DNA from: Gammaproteobacteria bacterium
Lineage (GTDB): Bacteria > Pseudomonadota > Gammaproteobacteria > Steroidobacterales > Rariloculaceae
DNA: 64,000 nt
Assembly: GCA_022826245.1 (NCBI GenBank)
Contig: JAJDVG010000006.1
Span: 5,001 to 69,000 of the forward strand
Direction of reading: 5' to 3'
Made by a program: the position numbers and the translations under genes. Each line of letters opens with the position of its first letter. Positions within the stretch are counted from its first letter, which is position 1. Below are positions 54,095 through 62,611 of this stretch, piece by piece. The notes under the pieces were generated by a model, which was given only the letters and a program-made list of their open reading frames with translations, searched no databases and was not told the DNA's origin.

Positions 54095-55260
54095 AGAAAG
54101 AGACCCGCGTGACGCATCAGCCCAAAGTGACGCTGCCTGAGGGCAACATCCCGGTCGTGAGCCCGGTGTACCGGTCGGTCAAGTTCACCTATCCGACGAT
54201 CGAAGCTTCGCTCGGCGCCGACGCGAAGGCCCGCGGCTACGACTATTCGCGAGACTCGAACCCGACGACGCGTCAGCTCGAACTCCTCGCCGCGGAACTG
54301 CAGGACCGCGACGACGCCATCGCCGTGGCCTCGGGCATGGCGTCGATCTGGCTGGTATTGCTCGGCAAGCTCAAGGCAGGCGATCGAATCGTCATCTTCG
54401 CCGAAACCTATCGGCCGACGCGGGTAGCGGTGCGTGAGCTTCTGCCGCGCTTCGGCATCGAATTCACGATGCTCGGTATAGAGGACCGGGCGGGGATCGA
54501 GCGCGAGTTTGCAAGAGACGACACGAAGCTCGTGCTGTTCGAATCGCCGACCAATCCGATGATGCTCGTACCCGACATCGCCGCGTTCGTCGCGCTTGCG
54601 CAGCGGCACGGCGTGACGACCGTCCTCGACAACACGTTCGCGGGCTTGCACAGCCATGGGCAGTTCGACATCGACTATTACGTCCACAGCATGACCAAGT
54701 ACGGTGGCGGTCACGGCGATACGCTCGGCGGCATGGTCATTGGCAGCAGCGAACGCATCGCGGCGTTGCGGAAGCTGGCCGTGAACATGGGTTCGACGAT
54801 GGATCCGGGCGTGTCGTATCTGACGCTCAGGGGGCTCAAGACCTATTACCTGCGATACGAGCGCCACTCCGAGAACGCCCTGGCGATCGCCGAGTACCTG
54901 AACGGGCGCGACGAGGTGGAGCGGGTCTGCTATCCGGGGCTGCCGGACGATCCGAACCACGAGCTCGCCGCGCGACAGATGGACGACTTCGGCGGCGTGC
55001 TGAGCTTCGACCTGCGCGCCGACAAGGCCGAGACCTGGGCTTTCATCGATGCGCTCGAACTGTTCGCGACGGCGGCGAGCCTCGGCGCCACCGAGTCGCT
55101 CGTCTCGCCCGTCGATCTGTACCAAGCGGGCGACCTGAGCGCCGAGGAAGCGGCGGGAGCCGGCATCCGGGAGTCGACGGTGCGCCTGGCGGTCGGAATC
55201 GAGCACGTCGACGACCTGCTCGGCGATCTCGAGCAGGCATTCGGGAAAGTCTTCGGCTGA
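54091..55260 (+). CDS. Second Cys/Met metabolism PLP-dependent enzyme
   Basis: 389 residues, same superfamily as the protein at 51866 but clearly different: PVVSPVYRSVKFTYPTIEASL, YDYSRDSNPTTRQLELLAAELQDRDDAIAVASGMASIWLVLLG, VLDNTFAGLHSHGQFDIDYYVHSMTKYGGGHGDTLGG (PLP lysine in MTKY). The C-terminus ASLGATESLVSPVDLYQAG replaces the usual ESLVSHPAS. Elimination or replacement at C-beta/C-gamma of a sulfur amino acid is expected. It is translationally coupled to the MOSC gene, suggesting a shared pathway that cannot be named. Confidence 0.85.
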   Translation: MKKETRVTHQPKVTLPEGNIPVVSPVYRSVKFTYPTIEASLGADAKARGYDYSRDSNPTTRQLELLAAELQDRDDAIAVASGMASIWLVLLGKLKAGDRIVIFAETYRPTRVAVRELLPRFGIEFTMLGIEDRAGIEREFARDDTKLVLFESPTNPMMLVPDIAAFVALAQRHGVTTVLDNTFAGLHSHGQFDIDYYVHSMTKYGGGHGDTLGGMVIGSSERIAALRKLAVNMGSTMDPGVSYLTLRGLKTYYLRYERHSENALAIAEYLNGRDEVERVCYPGLPDDPNHELAARQMDDFGGVLSFDLRADKAETWAFIDALELFATAASLGATESLVSPVDLYQAGDLSAEEAAGAGIRESTVRLAVGIEHVDDLLGDLEQAFGKVFG

Positions 55261-55402
55261 ACTGCGCGGACAACGCTGAGCGTGAGGCTCCCATTGGCGT
55301 TCGGCGCCTTGCGGCAGCTCTTCGGTTTGGTGGCGCCCGGGAAGCTGCGCGGCGCAGTACGCCACGCAAGCGTTGCGTCGGAGTGCAGGGTCCCTGCGGG
55401 CG

Positions 55403-56107
55403 TCAGAACTTCTCCACGAACGGCCGCAGATCCAGTTCCTGCGTCCAGGCGCTGCGCGGCTGGCGGTGCAGCTTCACGTACGCATCGGCGATCGCGGCCG
55501 GCTCGAGCAGCGAGTCGGGGCCACGGTCGTCGAGCAGGTGGGCGTAGCGTTCCGAATGGATCTGACCGTCGATGATCGCGTGCGCCACGTGGATGCCCTT
55601 CGGCCCGAGTTCCCGCGCCATGCTCTGCGCGACAGCGCGCAGCGCGAACTTGGGCGAAGCCAGATTGACGAAGCCCGCGCCGCCGCGCAGCGATGCGGTT
55701 GCGCCGGTAAAGATGATCGTGCCTTCGCCGTGCTCGAGCATCGCGCGCGCCGCGGCCTGACCGACGAGGAACCCGGCGAAGCAGCCGACGCGCCAGCAGC
55801 GCTCGAACTCGGCGGGATCCGTGCCGGCGACATCGCCGCGCGCGAACGCTCCGGCATTGAAGACGGCCAGGCGCAACGGTCCTTGGCTTTCGATGGCGCT
55901 GAAGAGTGCCCGGACCTGCTCAGGCTCCGTGGCATCGCAGTCGAACGCGATGACGCGGCCTGAGTCGCGTGCATCGTCGAGACCGGCAAGCTTCGTCGCG
56001 CGCCGCGCCGCCGCGAAAACGGCATAGCCCTCGTTGGCGAAGGCGTCGACGAGGGCCGAGCCGAGACCCGGTCCGACACCGACGACGACGGCGGTCGCTT
56101 CACTCAT
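55403..56107 (-). CDS. SDR-family protein lacking the catalytic tyrosine
   Basis: 234 residues. Rossmann start TAVVVGVGPGLGSALVDAFANEGYAVFAAARR (GxGxGxG variant), then VFNAGAFARGDVAG (NAG motif). The active-site helix reads FVNLASPKFALRAVAQSMARELGPKGIHVAHAIIDG: the Lys is there but the Tyr four residues earlier is Leu. This matches a subfamily seen in many bacteria with FxxxAKFALR. Reductase chemistry by the classical mechanism is doubtful. It is convergent with the PLP gene. Confidence 0.82.
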   Translation of the reverse strand: MSEATAVVVGVGPGLGSALVDAFANEGYAVFAAARRATKLAGLDDARDSGRVIAFDCDATEPEQVRALFSAIESQGPLRLAVFNAGAFARGDVAGTDPAEFERCWRVGCFAGFLVGQAAARAMLEHGEGTIIFTGATASLRGGAGFVNLASPKFALRAVAQSMARELGPKGIHVAHAIIDGQIHSERYAHLLDDRGPDSLLEPAAIADAYVKLHRQPRSAWTQELDLRPFVEKF

Positions 56108-56171
56108 CGGATTCGCTCTCCTGCAGCCGGCATGGGCGCTTGACTCGGCGTGTCGCGTTCAGCCGCGATGG

Positions 56172-58196
56172 CTAACGGCCGCGAAAGTGGCTGCAGGCGC
56201 GGCCCATCGCCATGAGCGGAAAATAGTGGCGGTAGAGGTTGTAGTTGAGCATGAAACCGCGCTGCAGCTCCGTGCCCTGGGCGATCCGTCGCCGCGTGCG
56301 CTCGTCCCTGAAGTCCAGGCGCGCGCCGAAGCCGTAGCCCGGGAAGCCCGTGCCGGTGTAGTAGGGCTCATCCCACGTTCCGTCCGGGCGCTGCGTGTCG
56401 ATCAGGAAGGCGAGGCCCCGGCGCAGAAGCGGGTCGTAGTCGCGGTTGCCCGTCGCGAGCAGCGCCATGAGGCTCCAGGCGGTCTGCGAAGCCGTGCTCG
56501 GACCCTGGCCGCGCAGCGATTCGTCCATGTACGAGGCGCAGGTTTCGCCCCAGCCGCCGTCGGCGTTCTGGCAGCCGACGAGCCACTCGGCCGCACGCCG
56601 GACGTACGGGGCGTTCATGTCTTCGCCGATCGCGGCCAGCGCCGGCAGCACGGCGGCCGTACCGTAGATGTAGTTGACGCCCCAGCGCCCGAACCAGGGC
56701 CCGTCGGGCTCCTGCTCGTCGCGCAGGAAGCGGTAGGCTTTCCCGATCGCGGGATCGGAGCGCGAGTAGCCGAGCAGGGCGAGGGCCTCGACCATGTGTG
56801 CGGTGACGTCGGCGGACGGCGGGTCGAGTGCTTCGCCGAAATCGCTGAACGGGATCGTCGTGAGGATCAGTTTGTTGTTGTCGCGGTCGAACGCTGCCCA
56901 GCCGCCGTTGCGCGACTGCATGCCGAGCGACCAGTGGAGGGCGCGGTCGAGCGCCGCCTTGACCCGAGGCCGGTTGCGCAAGCCGATCGGGAGGCGGGCG
57001 AGCACGCAGAGCGCGACCGCCGTGTCGTCGATGTCCGGATAATGCAGATTGGCGCGCTCGAAGGCCCAGCCGCTGGGTTCGAGTTCAGGGGTCTGTTCGG
57101 CCCAGTCGCCCCGGTACCTGATTTCGTTGTCGAGCAGCCAGTCGAGCGCGCGCTCCATGCCGGGCGTGAAATCGCGCTCGCAGTCGCGCATCGCAAGCAG
57201 CGTGAGCCAGGTGTCCCAGACCGGCGATTCGCTGGCCTGGATGTGCAGCGAGCCGTTGCGCTCATAGGACCAGTGCGCATCGAGCGTCGACAGGCCCTTC
57301 GCGATCACGGGATGCGTGATGTCGTAGCCTTCGGAGTTGAGCGCCATCAGGCTGTAGATCCACGGCGGCTGGATTCCGCCCCATGCGCCGTCGGCGTCCT
57401 GGTGACGGACTATCCACTCCAAACACGCCTTGAGAGCGAGCTCTCTGCCCGGCGTGAGTCCGACCTTCTGGTACCCGTGGAGCAACCGGTCGGTAGCGAG
57501 GAATAGCCGTTTGAATGAAAACAGCGGCTGGTCGTGCCGCAAGCGGTAATCTTCGCGGTCGCGTCCCTCGGGGAACAGCTCGTCGAGCCGTCGGCCCTCC
57601 GGCAGCGGCCGGACAACCTGCCGAGCGGAGAGCACCGTGAGCGGCAGCAGCGTGGCGCGCGCCCAGCTCGAGAAGTTATAGAGGTTGAACGGCAGCCACT
57701 TCGGGTACGCGATGACTTCGGGCGGAAGGTTCGGCGTCCGATCCCAGGGCCATTCGCCGATCAGGGCGAGCCAGTAGCGCGTGAAGACGCGTATCTTGCG
57801 CAGCCCGCCATTGTCCGCGATCCATCGCCGGGCGCGCACGAGCGGTTCGGCATCGGCCGGCATGCCCGTGGACCTGAGCGCCGCATAGCACTCGACGGTG
57901 CTGTTGATGTCGCCGCTTGGCGCCGCGTAATAGCTTTCCCAGGCGCCGTCGGCACGTTGACCGGCCAGCAGGGTGGCGACGAGATCGACCTTGCGCGGAT
58001 GCTCGTAACCGAGAAAGTGCATGGCCAGCAGCCATTCCGCTTCCATGCAGTAACTCGATTCGAGCATGCCGACCCAGAATCCTTCCTCGGTCTGTTCGCG
58101 GTCGAGCCACGCCATCGCTTTTGCGATCGCCCGGTCGAGCAAGGGCTCACGTTCGCTTGGCAGCGGTGCGCTGATGTCGGCTTGGGAAGTCTGCAT
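56172..58196 (-). CDS. shc: Squalene-hopene cyclase
   Basis: Cyclises squalene to hopene/hopanol at the membrane, making hopanoids. 674 residues, full family length. The catalytic DxDD is seen as YPDIDDTAV, and QW repeats are spaced through the chain (for example QDADGAWGG, QNADGGWGE, QRPDGTWDE, QSRNGGWAA). Further signatures: AEWLLAMHFLG, GDINSTVECYAALR, PPWIYSLMAL, SPVWDTWLTLLAM and the C-terminal GTGFPGYGFGARLDF...FMLNYNLYRHYFPLMAMGR. No other hpn genes accompany it. Confidence 0.96.
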   Translation of the reverse strand: MQTSQADISAPLPSEREPLLDRAIAKAMAWLDREQTEEGFWVGMLESSYCMEAEWLLAMHFLGYEHPRKVDLVATLLAGQRADGAWESYYAAPSGDINSTVECYAALRSTGMPADAEPLVRARRWIADNGGLRKIRVFTRYWLALIGEWPWDRTPNLPPEVIAYPKWLPFNLYNFSSWARATLLPLTVLSARQVVRPLPEGRRLDELFPEGRDREDYRLRHDQPLFSFKRLFLATDRLLHGYQKVGLTPGRELALKACLEWIVRHQDADGAWGGIQPPWIYSLMALNSEGYDITHPVIAKGLSTLDAHWSYERNGSLHIQASESPVWDTWLTLLAMRDCERDFTPGMERALDWLLDNEIRYRGDWAEQTPELEPSGWAFERANLHYPDIDDTAVALCVLARLPIGLRNRPRVKAALDRALHWSLGMQSRNGGWAAFDRDNNKLILTTIPFSDFGEALDPPSADVTAHMVEALALLGYSRSDPAIGKAYRFLRDEQEPDGPWFGRWGVNYIYGTAAVLPALAAIGEDMNAPYVRRAAEWLVGCQNADGGWGETCASYMDESLRGQGPSTASQTAWSLMALLATGNRDYDPLLRRGLAFLIDTQRPDGTWDEPYYTGTGFPGYGFGARLDFRDERTRRRIAQGTELQRGFMLNYNLYRHYFPLMAMGRACSHFRGR

Positions 58197-58313
58197 GGCG
58201 GCGCGGGATTATCGCACATGCCGCTTGCAAGCGTAGCAGGCAACGCGCCGATCGGGCGCCGGCCCGAGCGACGATCCATGACGCGATTACCGCGGCCGCA
58301 GTTCGACGCGCCG

Positions 58314-59315
58314 CTAGTCGAGCCAGGGCGGCGGCGGCAGGTCCTTCGAACGCAGGAACTCGGGGTTGAAAAGCTTCGACTGATACCGCTGCCCCGAGTC
58401 GCAAAGCACCGTCACGATCGTCTTGCCGGGTCCGAGATCGCGCGCCAGCCTGATTGCGCCGGCAACGTTGATGCCGCTCGAGCCGCCGAGCAGCAAACCT
58501 TCCGCCTGCAGCAGATCGTAGACCACGGGCAGCATCTCGGTGTCGGGAATCTGGTAGGAATCGTCGATCCTGGCGCCGTCGAGATTGCCCGTGACCCGCC
58601 CCTGGCCGATGCCTTCGGTAATGGAACTGCCGCTCGAGGCGAGTTCGCCGGTCTTGATCCAGCTATGGATGGCGGCGCCCATCGGGTCGGCGGCCGCGGT
58701 GACGATGCCGGGATCGCGGTCCTTGAGAAAGGCGCTGACGCCGGCAAGCGTGCCGCCCGTGCCGACCGCGCAGATGAACCCGTCGACGCGGCCTCCCGTC
58801 TGTTGCCAGATCTCCGGCGCCGTGCTTGCCGTGTGGCCGTCGCGGTTGGCCTCGTTGTCCCACTGGTTCGCGTACAGAACGCCATGCTGCTCGGTGGCGG
58901 CAAGTTCCCGCGCCGTGCGTTCGGCGATGTGCACGTAGTTGTTCGGGTCGCGGTACGGCACGGCGGGGACTTCCCGGAGTTCGGCGCCGCAGAGCCTGAG
59001 CGCGTCCTTCTTCTCCTGGGTCTGGGTGTCGGGCATCAGGATCAGCGTCCGATAGCCGCGTGAGTTGCCGACCAGCGCGAGGCCGATCCCGGTATTGCCG
59101 GCCGTGCCCTCGACAATCACACCGCCCGGCTCGATCAGCCCGCGCTCCTCGGCGTCGAGCACGATGTACTTCGCGGCCCGGTCCTTGACCGACCCGCCCG
59201 GGTTCAGGAACTCGGCCTTGCCGAGAATCGTGCAGCCGGTGAGTTCCGACGCCTTGCGCAGCTTGATGAGCGGAGTATTGCCGACCGAGTCGACGAAGTC
59301 GTCACGAGTGTCCAT
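58314..59315 (-). CDS. Cysteine synthase family protein
   Basis: 333 residues, fold-type II PLP enzyme forming cysteine from O-acetylserine and sulfide. SVGNTPLIKLRKAS, NPGGSVKDRAAKYIV (PLP lysine), EGTAGNTGIGLALVG (substrate loop, TAGNTG rather than TSGNTG), GTGGTLAGVSAFLKD and GLLLGGSSGINVAGAIRLA are all present. The TAGNTG form is typical of a CysK-related branch near cystathionine beta-synthase, so O-phosphoserine or homocysteine activity is not excluded. With the PLP genes at 51866 and 54091 it makes a loose sulfur-amino-acid neighbourhood. Confidence 0.9.
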   Translation of the reverse strand: MDTRDDFVDSVGNTPLIKLRKASELTGCTILGKAEFLNPGGSVKDRAAKYIVLDAEERGLIEPGGVIVEGTAGNTGIGLALVGNSRGYRTLILMPDTQTQEKKDALRLCGAELREVPAVPYRDPNNYVHIAERTARELAATEQHGVLYANQWDNEANRDGHTASTAPEIWQQTGGRVDGFICAVGTGGTLAGVSAFLKDRDPGIVTAAADPMGAAIHSWIKTGELASSGSSITEGIGQGRVTGNLDGARIDDSYQIPDTEMLPVVYDLLQAEGLLLGGSSGINVAGAIRLARDLGPGKTIVTVLCDSGQRYQSKLFNPEFLRSKDLPPPPWLD

Positions 59316-59365
59316 CGGATCGTGCGTCCGTAAACCTTGGCGGGTTGTGGAGTGAACGCGATCGG

Positions 59366-59821
59366 CTACGGAGCGGCGACCGTGACGGTGATTACATCGG
59401 ACCGCACCGGCGGGTCATGCGGAATGTGCAGTGGATCGCCGAGCACGAGCTGCAGCGTGTGTTCGCCCGGCGGAAGCTCGAGTTCGGTTTCCGTCTGACC
59501 GCCCCCGAAGTGGAGGATGCGGTCCGTCGTCGGCAGCGGCAGGCCTTCCGGAGGCGCCTCTTCGACATCGACGAGCAGGTGATGATGACCGCTGTCAGCG
59601 AACGTGATGCCCGCGGGCGCGACACCCATACCCCGCAGGCCGAAGCTTACGGTGAACGGCGACGAGACCGTCGCGCCGTCCTGAGGTTCGATGAAGTAGA
59701 CCATGGCGCCATCAGGCGATGGCGTTCTCGGCAGTTCGACTGCGTCGGGTTCATCCTGGGCACCTGCGAGGCCTGGGGAAACCGATAGAAGCAGGCAGGC
59801 GAACAGTGGTATTGTTCTCAT
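59366..59821 (-). CDS. Exported DUF4399 family protein
   Basis: 151 residues: signal peptide (RTIPLFACLLLSVSPGLAGAQ) then DUF4399: VYFIEPQDGATVSSPFTVSFGLRGMGVAPAGITFADSGHHHLLVDVEEAPP ... LHFGGGQTETELELPPGEHTLQLVLGDPLHIPHDPPVRSDVITVTV. The HHHLL and HTLQL segments may bind metal. Function unknown. The leader carries a 10-bp tandem duplication (59829-59848) that doubles the GAGGA ribosome site. Confidence 0.85.
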   Translation of the reverse strand: MRTIPLFACLLLSVSPGLAGAQDEPDAVELPRTPSPDGAMVYFIEPQDGATVSSPFTVSFGLRGMGVAPAGITFADSGHHHLLVDVEEAPPEGLPLPTTDRILHFGGGQTETELELPPGEHTLQLVLGDPLHIPHDPPVRSDVITVTVAAP

Positions 59822-59860
59822 CGACAGGTTCCTCAAGATTCCTCAAGCAGGTCCGGTGAA

Positions 59861-59896
59861 CTTATGCTCGCGACGCGGCGACTAACATAACATAAG
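59861..59896. promoter_or_regulatory. Inverted half-sites in divergent region
   Basis: CTTATG (59861-59866) and CATAAG (59891-59896), separated by 24 bp, between the divergent DUF4399 and lipoprotein genes. It is the only AT-rich part of that region. A possible regulator site; the binding protein is unknown. Confidence 0.3.
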
Positions 59897-59923
59897 CTCG
59901 AGGAAGGGCTGTATCGCGTACGA

Positions 59924-59942
59924 CCTTCGGTCCGGCCGAAGG
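59924..59942 (+). promoter_or_regulatory. Hairpin overlapping the ribosome site of the lipoprotein operon
   Basis: CCTTCGG (59924-59930), loop TCCGG, CCGAAGG (59936-59942). The 3' arm shares its AAGG with the ribosome site AAGGAGG (59939-59945), seven bases before the GTG at 59952. Folding of the leader would hide part of the ribosome site, which could make translation of the operon dependent on temperature, a protein or an RNA. Confidence 0.55.
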
Positions 59943-59951
59943 AGGTGGGCA

Positions 59952-61217
59952 GTGAAACAAAGAATACTTCGGATACTTCTTGCGATCGGTCTCGCGGCCG
60001 GTCTCGCCGCTTGCAGTTCAACGCCGCCGATGAGCCAGCAGGGTTCCCAGGGTGCGCCGAGCACGCCTAGCCCCTCGAGCAGCGGCCCGAGTTCCCCGTC
60101 CGGCGGCCAGAGTTCGCCGGCAGGGGGTCCGAGTTCGCCGTCGGGCGGCCAAAGCTCGCCCGCGGGCGGACAGCCCGGCCCGCAGAGTTCGATCCCGTCG
60201 CCGTCGTCCGGCATCCCGTCGCCGCCATCGTCAGGCATTCCCTCGCCACCGTCGTCGGGCATCCCTTCGCCGTCGTCAGGGATCCCATCGCCTTCCGCGG
60301 GGATACCTTCACCGCCGAGTTCGCAGGGTCAGAGCGGTGATTCGGGATCGGACTCGCAGCGCGGCTCGACGGACGGCGATTCGGCCGGCGGCCGGCAGGC
60401 TCAGACAGGCGGCCGGGATCAGCAGGACCAGGCCGGCGCCGACGGTCAACAGGCCGCGGGCGGCGGGCCGGATGAAGCCTCCGCTGCCGGCGGCGAGGAA
60501 CAGGCCGCGGGGGCCGGTGGGCAGGACGAAGCCTCAGGCGTCGGTGGCGATGATCAGGTCGCCGGAGCCGGCGGGCAGGACGAGACCTCAGGCGCCGGCG
60601 GCGATGAGGAATCCGGCGGAGCCGGCGGCGAGGAAGAGCTCGCCGGAGCCGGCGGACCGGAAGAAGGCGACGGCGCCGGCGGCGACTCGAGAACCGCGTC
60701 GGCAGGCGGTGAGGAAGGCGTTCCCGGCGGTCGCCAAGGCGACGGTGCGGGCGTCGAGGATGGTGTCTTTGGCGACGGTACCCAGGCTGCGGCAGGTTCC
60801 GGCGGCGAGGATGCATTCGACCGCTCGCTCGAGGACTTCGATGCGATCCTGGGCGCCGAACAGGAAGTGCTCGCCCGTACGGGCACGGGCACTGCCGCCG
60901 ACCAGGTGTTGTCCGAGGCAGCCGGTGTCGGCGCCGCCACAGGCGGCTTCCCGGCAGGCGGTCCCGGCGGCGACGAACAGGACGAAGCGACGGGCGGTAG
61001 CGTTGGCGCCACCCAATCGTCGGGCCCGCGCACGGCCGATCGACGTCCTCCGGACTTTGTCGAAGACGAACCTGCCGAGGCGGTTGAAGGTTGCAACGAC
61101 GAAGACACCGTCGCGCGGCAGTTGTGCGAACTCGCTACCAACGAGGAAGACCCGGCGCTGCGCGAGTCGCTCTGGGAGGAGTACAACGAGTACGTCAAGA
61201 TCGTTGCGCGCCAGTAG
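59952..61217 (+). CDS. Highly repetitive Ser/Pro/Gly/Glu-rich lipoprotein
   Basis: 421 residues. Lipoprotein signal (ILLAIGLAAGLAACSS, Cys 21). Residues 45-75: repeats of PSSPSGGQSSPAGG. Residues 80-124: five GIPSP(P/S)SS repeats. Residues 170-258: acidic Gly-Ala repeats such as GGQDEASGVGGDDQVAGAGGQDETSGAGGDEE. The last 135 residues look folded (DAFDRSLEDFDAILGAEQEVLART; CNDEDTVARQLCELATNEEDPALRESLWEEYNEYVKIV) with two Cys that could pair. GTG start behind AAGGAGG. First gene of an apparent operon running to the window end. The low-complexity part probably spans or extends from the envelope; family unknown to me. Confidence 0.78.
   Translation: MKQRILRILLAIGLAAGLAACSSTPPMSQQGSQGAPSTPSPSSSGPSSPSGGQSSPAGGPSSPSGGQSSPAGGQPGPQSSIPSPSSGIPSPPSSGIPSPPSSGIPSPSSGIPSPSAGIPSPPSSQGQSGDSGSDSQRGSTDGDSAGGRQAQTGGRDQQDQAGADGQQAAGGGPDEASAAGGEEQAAGAGGQDEASGVGGDDQVAGAGGQDETSGAGGDEESGGAGGEEELAGAGGPEEGDGAGGDSRTASAGGEEGVPGGRQGDGAGVEDGVFGDGTQAAAGSGGEDAFDRSLEDFDAILGAEQEVLARTGTGTAADQVLSEAAGVGAATGGFPAGGPGGDEQDEATGGSVGATQSSGPRTADRRPPDFVEDEPAEAVEGCNDEDTVARQLCELATNEEDPALRESLWEEYNEYVKIVARQ
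60084..60725 (+). repeat. In-frame repeats within the lipoprotein gene
   Basis: Three consecutive repeat types at DNA level: a Ser-Pro-Gly-Gly unit (about 60084-60180), an about 24-bp unit encoding GIPSPxSS (about 60190-60323), and a looser 30-33-bp unit encoding acidic GGxxEA-like blocks (about 60459-60725). Such arrays change length by slippage, so copy number may vary between strains. Confidence 0.7.
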
Positions 61218-61233
61218 ATTTGGAGAAGGACTG

Positions 61234-62574
61234 ATGCACCGGATTTGCATATTGTTGGTCGGGCTGTTTTCGCTGACGGCCTGCACCACCTCGGAGGTGC
61301 TCGTCGCCCATTCGGTCGATCTCGTGTCGAGCGTCGAGGCGATCCCCGAGGAGCAACTGCTCGATGTCGGGATCGTGGTGTTCGATCCCGGCGTTCCGGA
61401 AGGCGAGCTGCCCGAGGAAGTCGTCGAGGAGCTCATGACCGAAGGCAGTTTCCCGCAGGTGCGGCGCGCCGAATCGCTGTACATGGCCGTGGAGCTGCGC
61501 GACACGCTGCAACAGAGCGGCCATTGGGGCGGCGTCTGGGTCACGCCCGAAGAGTCCGTGGCGTCGGACCTCAACATCACCGGCGAGATCCTGCATTCCG
61601 ACGGCGCCAACGTGACCCTGCGGATCAGGGCCGAGGACGCGGCGGGCCGCGTCTGGCTCGACGAGCCCTATGAACTGGAAACGGCGGCCGGCGTCTACAA
61701 CCGGGGTCGTTATCCGGACAAGGACCCGTACCAAGACCTCTTCAATTCGATCGCCAACGATCTGGCGACGGCTCAGGCCGAACTGTCGGCCGAGGACGCG
61801 CGGCAGATCCGCACCGTGGCCGATCTGCGCTACGCGGAGGACCTGAGCCCCGAAGCCTTCGACGGCTATGTCGCCGAGCGCCGCAACGGCGAGTTCGAGC
61901 CGGTACGGTTGCCCGCCGCCGGAGATCCGATGTTCGATCGCACGCAACGAATACGGCAACGCGAGCAACTGTTCTTCGATACGCTGAACCAGCACTACGC
62001 TAGTTTCTCGGCCGACGCTTCGGAGTCCTACGATAGCTGGCGGGAGTATGCGCGCGAGGAGGCGATCGCGATCCGCGAGATCACGCGCCAGTCGCGCTGG
62101 CAGACGGGTCTCGGCATCGCGACGATCCTGGCGGCGATCGCCTACGGGACCAATTCCTCCAACGACAGCTACTCCGACTACCTGATCCAGCAGGGCGTCA
62201 CGTACATCGGCATGGAAATGATCCGCTCCGGCGCGATCAGGCGCCAGGAGAGGCGCATGCATACCGAAACGCTCGAAGAGTTGTCGCTGAGTTTCGACGA
62301 GTCCGTCGAGCCGCTCGTCGTGGACATTCAGGGCACGCAGCACCGCCTGACCGGAACGGTCGATACGCAGTACGCGGAGTGGCGCGAACTGCTCAAGCAG
62401 CTCTTCGTCAGCGAGACGGGTCTGGCGCCGGAGAACATCGACGTCTACAGGGAAGTGGAGTCCGAAGCGGTGGACGAAGTCCAGTTGCTCGAGATCGACG
62501 TTCCTGCGGACGAAGGGACGGGGGCCGAGGAAACCGACACCGATGCAGACGGGGGCGCAGTCAGCGGAGTCTAG
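61234..62574 (+). CDS. Lipoprotein of unknown function
   Basis: 446 residues. Lipoprotein signal (ICILLVGLFSLTACTTSE, Cys 17). A conserved-looking N-terminal domain follows (LLDVGIVVFDPGVPEGELPEEVVEELMTEGSFPQVRRAESLYMAVELRDTLQQSGHWGGVWVTPEESVASDLNITGEILHSDGANVTLRIRAEDAAGRVWLDEPYEL), which resembles outer-membrane lipoprotein folds for binding. A central helical region (RQREQLFFDTLNQHYASFSADASESYDSWREYAREEAIAIREITRQ) and a hydrophobic Ala/Gly helix (GLGIATILAAIAYGTNS) come next. It starts 16 bases after the repetitive lipoprotein, behind AGAAGGA. I do not recognise the family. Confidence 0.72.
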   Translation: MHRICILLVGLFSLTACTTSEVLVAHSVDLVSSVEAIPEEQLLDVGIVVFDPGVPEGELPEEVVEELMTEGSFPQVRRAESLYMAVELRDTLQQSGHWGGVWVTPEESVASDLNITGEILHSDGANVTLRIRAEDAAGRVWLDEPYELETAAGVYNRGRYPDKDPYQDLFNSIANDLATAQAELSAEDARQIRTVADLRYAEDLSPEAFDGYVAERRNGEFEPVRLPAAGDPMFDRTQRIRQREQLFFDTLNQHYASFSADASESYDSWREYAREEAIAIREITRQSRWQTGLGIATILAAIAYGTNSSNDSYSDYLIQQGVTYIGMEMIRSGAIRRQERRMHTETLEELSLSFDESVEPLVVDIQGTQHRLTGTVDTQYAEWRELLKQLFVSETGLAPENIDVYREVESEAVDEVQLLEIDVPADEGTGAEETDTDADGGAVSGV

Positions 62575-62611
62575 GAGCCCGTGGCCAAAGCCCCGCTGCG
62601 GTCAAGCGGCG

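Noticed and set aside
55385-55397. GCAGGG-T-CCCTGC palindrome between convergent genes as a terminator
   Set aside because: Single-base centre cannot form a loop of normal size and there is no T run.
60084-60725. Repeats at 60084-60725 as a CRISPR array
   Set aside because: Units are contiguous, in frame and without spacers; they encode a low-complexity protein segment.
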